Below, one piece after another: positions 59,601 to 64,000 of a stretch of 64,000 nucleotides of DNA (position 1 is its first letter; each line of letters opens with the position of its first letter). The notes beneath the pieces were generated by a model. That model ran no database searches. It had not been told where the DNA came from and saw nothing but the letters and a program-made list of their open reading frames with translations. The position numbers were made by a program, and so were the translations under genes. Origin of the DNA: Parietaria judaica (taxonomy: Eukaryota > Streptophyta > Magnoliopsida > Rosales > Urticaceae); NCBI GenBank assembly GCA_954871525.1, contig OX940862.1, positions 35,952,232 through 36,016,231 of the forward strand, given 5' to 3'.

Positions 59601-60861
59601 TGGAACCGGAAGACAAGGCTGCTGATGTACGACTACATGGTCAACGGGAGCTTGGGGAGCGTGCTGCACGAGAAGAAAGGAAGCTGCTTGGAGTGGGAGG
59701 TTCGGTACAAGATCGTGCTCGGCTCGGCGCAGGGACTGGCGTACCTCCACCATGACTGCGTGCCTCCGATCGTGCACAGGGACATCAAGGCCAACAACAT
59801 TCTTATTGGGAGTGATTACGAGGCGTACATTGCGGATTTCGGGCTCGCCAAGCTCGTTGACGATGGCGATTTCGCTCGGTCTTCGAACACCGTCGCCGGA
59901 TCTTTCGGCTATATTGCACCGGGTATGTTTAGAAAACTTAGTGATCATGTTAGAAAATTTAATTTTAGTGCTCGTAAAATAATATAAAAAACAATAACTT
60001 AATTTAGTGTTTGGTTAACGAAATTAAAAGTTATTTGTAATTTGTTTCTTTTATCACTTTAAAGAGGAAATAGGTATATAAACAATAGAGAAAACTACTA
60101 ATAGTATCTCTATTAGAGGTCACGTGGTATACTCGTAAAATTGAATTTGAATTGACATATTATTTAAAATCTTACGAAAATCTTATCAGTATTGTTGTAT
60201 TAGAGGTCATGATATGGTATACCTTTAAAATTGAACAGACGTGAATAACAGTTTTTTAAAATCTTACGAAAATCTTATCCGTATAGTTTTAGTGTTTTAT
60301 CGTCTTCGATGCAACTCTAAATCTCAAAATATGTGAAGTACTAAAAAAGGAAGAGTATACACGCATATAAACAATTCAAATATTGCCTAAACACTTAATT
60401 ATATTGCAGAATATGGTTACATGATGAAGATCACGGAAAAGAGTGACGTGTACAGCTACGGGGTGGTGCTGTTGGAAGTGCTTACCGGAAAGCAGCCCAT
60501 CGACCCCACCATTCCCGACGGCCTGCACATAGTCGATTGGGTTCGCGGCAAAAGAGCCTTCGGGGCCGAAGTTCTCGACCGCCGCCTCCAAGGCCGCCCT
60601 GAGTCTGAGATCAACGAGATGCTGCAGACGCTGGGCGTCGCGCTGCTCTGTGTCAACCCCTCACCGCCCGACAGGCCCACCATGAAAGACGTGGCGGCGA
60701 TGCTCGGGGAGATACGCCAGGCGGAGGTCCGAGACTGCTGCGTCAAGGTCGATACGACACCGAAGAGCGTGTCGCTCGTTCGTAGACAAGAGAGTGATAC
60801 GGTTACGGGTTTCTCTGCGTGCTCGTCGCTGTTGTCGTCTTCTTCTTTGAGTCGCAAGTGA
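56646..60861 (+). CDS. RGI1/RGI2-like: LRR receptor-like kinase, RGF/GLV peptide receptor (RGI) group
   Basis: Plasma-membrane receptor kinase of LRR subfamily XI. Exons 56646-58753, 59183-59922 and 60410-60861 give 1099 aa, usual for the family. It has a signal peptide at about 1-19, an LRR cap with CAWSYVTC, then more than 20 LRRs to about residue 655. The motif RAGG at 190-193 (followed by NKDIEGEIP) is the RxGG signature linked to binding sulfated RGF/GLV root-growth peptides. A membrane helix at about 703-726 follows the exon 1/2 junction. The kinase domain has GKGCSGVVYRA, VKK (Lys796), HRDIKANN (901-908) and DFG (921-923), so it is an active-type RD kinase. The second intron splits a Glu codon in APE. 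It is closest, from memory, to At3g24240 and At5g48940, which act in root meristem maintenance. Confidence 0.95.
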
Positions 60862-61235
60862 TTTAATATTTGAACTTATATTTTCATAAGGATGTAATGA
60901 CATTCACTATAGATTAAATGATAAGTGAAATAACAGGTGTTATTTCTTGTGCTGGTTATTTTGGTGACTACAGTTGAAATATCTTCAGTTACAGTCGTAA
61001 CTACAACTACATCATGCAGTCGAAATCGTCTTAGTTTGTTGCGAATTTCATGGATAGCTTACACGTTTTTCTTCAAAATATTTGAACGAATTTCATGGGC
61101 TATATTCACTCCAGATTTACTCTAATCAGTCACTGATTTATTTCCAAGATTAATGATTTATATTTATATTTATTATTCTTTAAATCTTAGGAATTAGTTA
61201 CTATTCTAAGGGAAAATGGGAGCTACGAATTTAAC
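60862..61235. other. 3' flank of the receptor kinase gene
   Basis: AT-rich sequence expected to hold the 3' UTR. No further gene. Confidence 0.45.
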
Positions 61236-61638
61236 CTATTAAATACGTATTATTGGCTTCACAGTTCTCCAAGCCTAAAGTTCAGAGAAAATACACAGAG
61301 AGATCACGAAGGTTGTTCTCCATATACAACCCAAAATCAAGCTTGTGGTTTTCCCGTCATCCACAAGACCAAGCTTGTTGTTCGTCAACAACATTCGAAG
61401 GGACACTTTAGAAGGCCTGCACACTGCACAAATAAGTTCCACGTTGTCCCTTCAGAGTTTAGCCTAGCCGTGTTCATCTAGGTTATCAGTGTCGCACAGA
61501 GCGGTGTTTTAGCATTGCATATCCTACCTCGGGAGAGGCGTCGATAGAGTTATGAAGAACGGACTGAAGGATTCATTCTTAAGTCGACAATAGCAAGGGG
61601 ATCTTGCTGAGTCCGATGCCAGAAGGGAAGTAACCACC
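61236..61638 (+). repeat. LTR/leader-like sequence of another retrotransposon (tentative)
   Basis: Less AT-rich than its flanks, non-coding, and of a kind reminiscent of Copia LTR R-U5 regions (AAGCTTGTGG, ATCCACAAGACCAAGCTTGT, AGCAAGGGGATCTTGCTGAG hairpin). It ends exactly where the antisense LTR begins, so it may be the host of that insertion. No LTR ends were placed and identity is from pattern memory only. Confidence 0.25.
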
Positions 61639-62414
61639 TGTTGGAAATCACGTCTCGGATTCCGTATAATTATCATGATTTATACGTCCGAACCGTCAGG
61701 GTAACATTTAAAAATTATTTTAAAGCGGAAAACTTGTTATCCAAACAACGGTCCGAATATCGGATAATAACCATATTCCAAGATCTGATAAATATTATGC
61801 AATTTAATATTCATAACTCATTATTAATAAACTAGTCATAATAGGAAATAAATAGAAAGCAGTAAATGTTTGCATTTATTAACCCAATGCATAAGGCCGT
61901 ACCTCGTTTGGCGATTTCGGCTGCGCACTCTGAATCGGGCAGGGCTCCGCCGGTGCTGAGGGAATCTCCCGTGATCTTCCGGGATATTCTCCTGGAATCC
62001 TCGTACCGAAGCGTGGGCTTCGCCGGCAGGACTCCGTCGCAAAACTTTAACTGATGGTTCTTTTTAAGCTTCCGGAGAAATAGTCTCCTAAGCCGAACCA
62101 GAAGAAGAGATCAGAGAGAAAATTCGCAGACCCTGAAGGAGAGGGAGAGTTCGAATTTTTCTCTGGGGAAAGGTGTGAAAAATGTGTAGAATGAGCTCCC
62201 TATTTATAGGCTCAAGACTGTAACCGATTTGGAGATATTCCCTCCCTAAATTCGAATTTCATTAATTAAATATAATTAATTATCTCAATCCAATGGTCCA
62301 GATTTAATCTCATCTAAATCCAATGGATATAATTAATTAGGGATTTAATTAAATAAGAAAGATTTAGATAAATCAAAAATCCAATCTTATCTTCTTATAT
62401 CATAAAATTCGAAT

Positions 62415-62454
<40 letters not shown>

Positions 62455-64000
62455 CGAATTCTTATTGTCTCAATCCAACGGTTGAGATGATTCCTTAACC
62501 GATCTAATGGATCAAATAAGTTTAGGATAAATTAATTTATTAAAACAATTTTTTCGAATTTATCCATAAATGTAATTCGAATATATATACATATATATAT
62601 ATAATTAATCAATTCTTAATCCGACGGCATAGATTAAATCTTAGACCGATCCAACAGATATAATTGATTAATCAAATTCGAAAAATAAAACTTGGTCACC
62701 AAGTTATTAATTTCGAATTCATCAATATCCTAATCCAACGGTTGATACTAAATCATAACCGATCCAATAGATAATATTGATTTTGGGGATTTGCCAAAAT
62801 ACCAAAACATTTGGTACTTATGCCGCAAATATAGAAATACTAAATCAAGCCATTCGAATTTACCTAGGGTTTTATATAACAAACCCTAATTCGAATTTAC
62901 ACATATTAATATATATATAAATATATATATTCATTTATTAATATAAATCTATTAATTATTAATTAATTATTAATAAGATATTAATAATTAAATCCAAATA
63001 ATTAAATTATATTAATAAATCCTGATCTCAATATCACACATAAAAATGTCATGGTGCCACACCATCATTTAAATTCGTGACATATGATTTAATTTCAAAG
63101 TTTATCGAACCGATCATAAACTTAGAAAATCCATAAATCACTAACCGTAAGTCGAAATGACTTGGTTCAAAAAGCAAAGTTGCTTAGAATTTAATTTCCA
63201 AAAACATAGTGCTGATAGAAAATCTAAATTCTAACTTTCCTTTTTTGTCAGTTAATTTCGTGTACCAAAATATGATACTTTTGCCACGCCTACGATAAAA
63301 CTATCTGATGTCTGACACAGACCTTTCAGTTTTATAAGTCAAGCCAAATAATTAAACATTATCCAGAATGTATTTTAATCACGTACGTATCATCCGTTAC
63401 GGAGCTATCCTGGGGACCATGGACCCGTATCACTTAAGCTCCAACGAACTGCTAGTTGTTCGTCAAACCTCGAAGTGATTCCACTATAGACCCGAGGCTG
63501 CACTCTTTAGTGATACGGTATATATTATTCCCTTTATAATAGCAGGGTGTCCATTGATACAATCAAATTCGGGTTATTGATCTTTCACTTGATGATTCAT
63601 AAATGAGCAGGCGGTTTTTACCGTTATGCCCCTCATTGTATTTACTTCCTTGACTCAGTCAGCAATATCATGAGTAACCCACTTATGGTTTCGATTCATA
63701 AGTTGCGCATGGGTATCTCTCACTTCTCACCACCGACAATCAAGGGAATCATCATCACTCTAAGGAGAGCTGTGTGATGCCCATGTCTATGACCAAGCTA
63801 CCCTTACTGCTGACTCTCATGTTCCCAAAATAATAGTGTTGGGAACAGCTGTAATATTTCGTGTTCTTTAACGGTTAAATCAAAGAACAATCAAGTCAGC
63901 AGCTTGGACTCAAGATCACTCTGGACTTAGATCGAATATCCATTTGATCATCTACTAGTGACTCAACTCCAAGTTATCAGTGACGGTCTTATATGATGAC
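61639..64000 (-). repeat. Antisense LTR of the same Copia family, cut by window end
   Basis: From TGTTGGAAATCACG onward this is the reverse complement of a diverged copy of the 21937-32538 LTR. The CGGCGGAGCCCTGCCC block (seen as GGGCAGGGCTCCGCCG at 61938), the AT-rich middle and the CAGCCTCGGGTCTATAGTGG region all correspond. The window stops about 0.4 kb before the expected far edge, so solo LTR and full element cannot be told apart. A (TA)n run is at 62411-62449. Confidence 0.93.
62199..62210 (-). promoter_or_regulatory. TATA box of the antisense LTR
   Basis: Minus-strand CCTATAAATAGGGAGCTC corresponds in position to the TATA region of the complete 3' LTR. It shows that this promoter is a normal part of the family's LTR. 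Confidence 0.6.

Noticed and set aside
59409..59948. 179-codon open frame on the minus strand
   Set aside because: Antisense to the receptor kinase exon 2; no protein family.

Overview
This window is nuclear DNA from a flowering plant, almost certainly a eudicot. It is AT-rich intergenic sequence carrying intron-split genes of typical plant families: a secreted pectate lyase, two leucine-rich-repeat receptor kinases, and an organelle-targeted PPR-DYW editing factor. It also holds a complete Ty1/Copia LTR retrotransposon and many non-autonomous DNA transposons. Nothing looks bacterial, viral or organellar.

Layout. 1-7.4 kb is intergenic, with two hAT-type elements (319-917, 5354-5838), a faint LINE trace, and an ACGT-core (G-box/ABRE-like) cluster at 6.53-6.77 kb. 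A seven-exon pectate lyase gene lies at 7564-12371 (+; 439 aa). A two-exon TMKL1-type LRR pseudokinase lies at 14986-18302 (-; 687 aa). A broken LINE RNase H fragment is near 20.5 kb. From 21426 to 35661 is a Mutator-like element with a 9-bp target duplication (TSD). It has been split by a 10.6-kb Copia element (21937-32538; 5-bp duplication; LTRs of 2.6 and 2.76 kb). The Copia element has an intact pol ORF but no visible gag, and its 5' LTR has lost about 103 bp including the TATA box. An LTR-like segment on the minus strand is near 36.3 kb. A Mutator-type foldback element with 457-465-bp inverted arms is at 38664-40509, and a smaller relative is at 52400-53285. A one-exon PPR-DYW gene very like Arabidopsis LPA66 is at 42969-44858 (-). 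A four-exon gene for a small, probably plastid membrane protein is at 47060-48519 (-; 175 aa). A three-exon LRR receptor kinase of the RGF/GLV peptide receptor group is at 56646-60861 (+; 1099 aa). The right edge (61639-64000) is an antisense, window-truncated LTR of the same Copia family.

How the genes relate. They are independent transcription units, not a cluster or pathway. What links them is position. From memory, their Arabidopsis relatives sit in two duplicated blocks: At5g48900 pectate lyase, At5g48910 LPA66 and At5g48940 RCH1/RGI2; and At3g24230 pectate lyase, At3g24240 RCH2/RGI1 and, farther off, At3g24660 TMKL1. The window therefore looks like an ancestral syntenic block expanded by transposons. 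I found no convincing novel system. The most informative observations are the promoter-deleted, gag-less Copia element nested in a Mutator-like element, the compound foldback architecture of the small Mutator-type family, and hAT-type elements packed with short repeated motifs. All exon boundaries were read by eye from GT/AG sites and reading phase, without transcript data.
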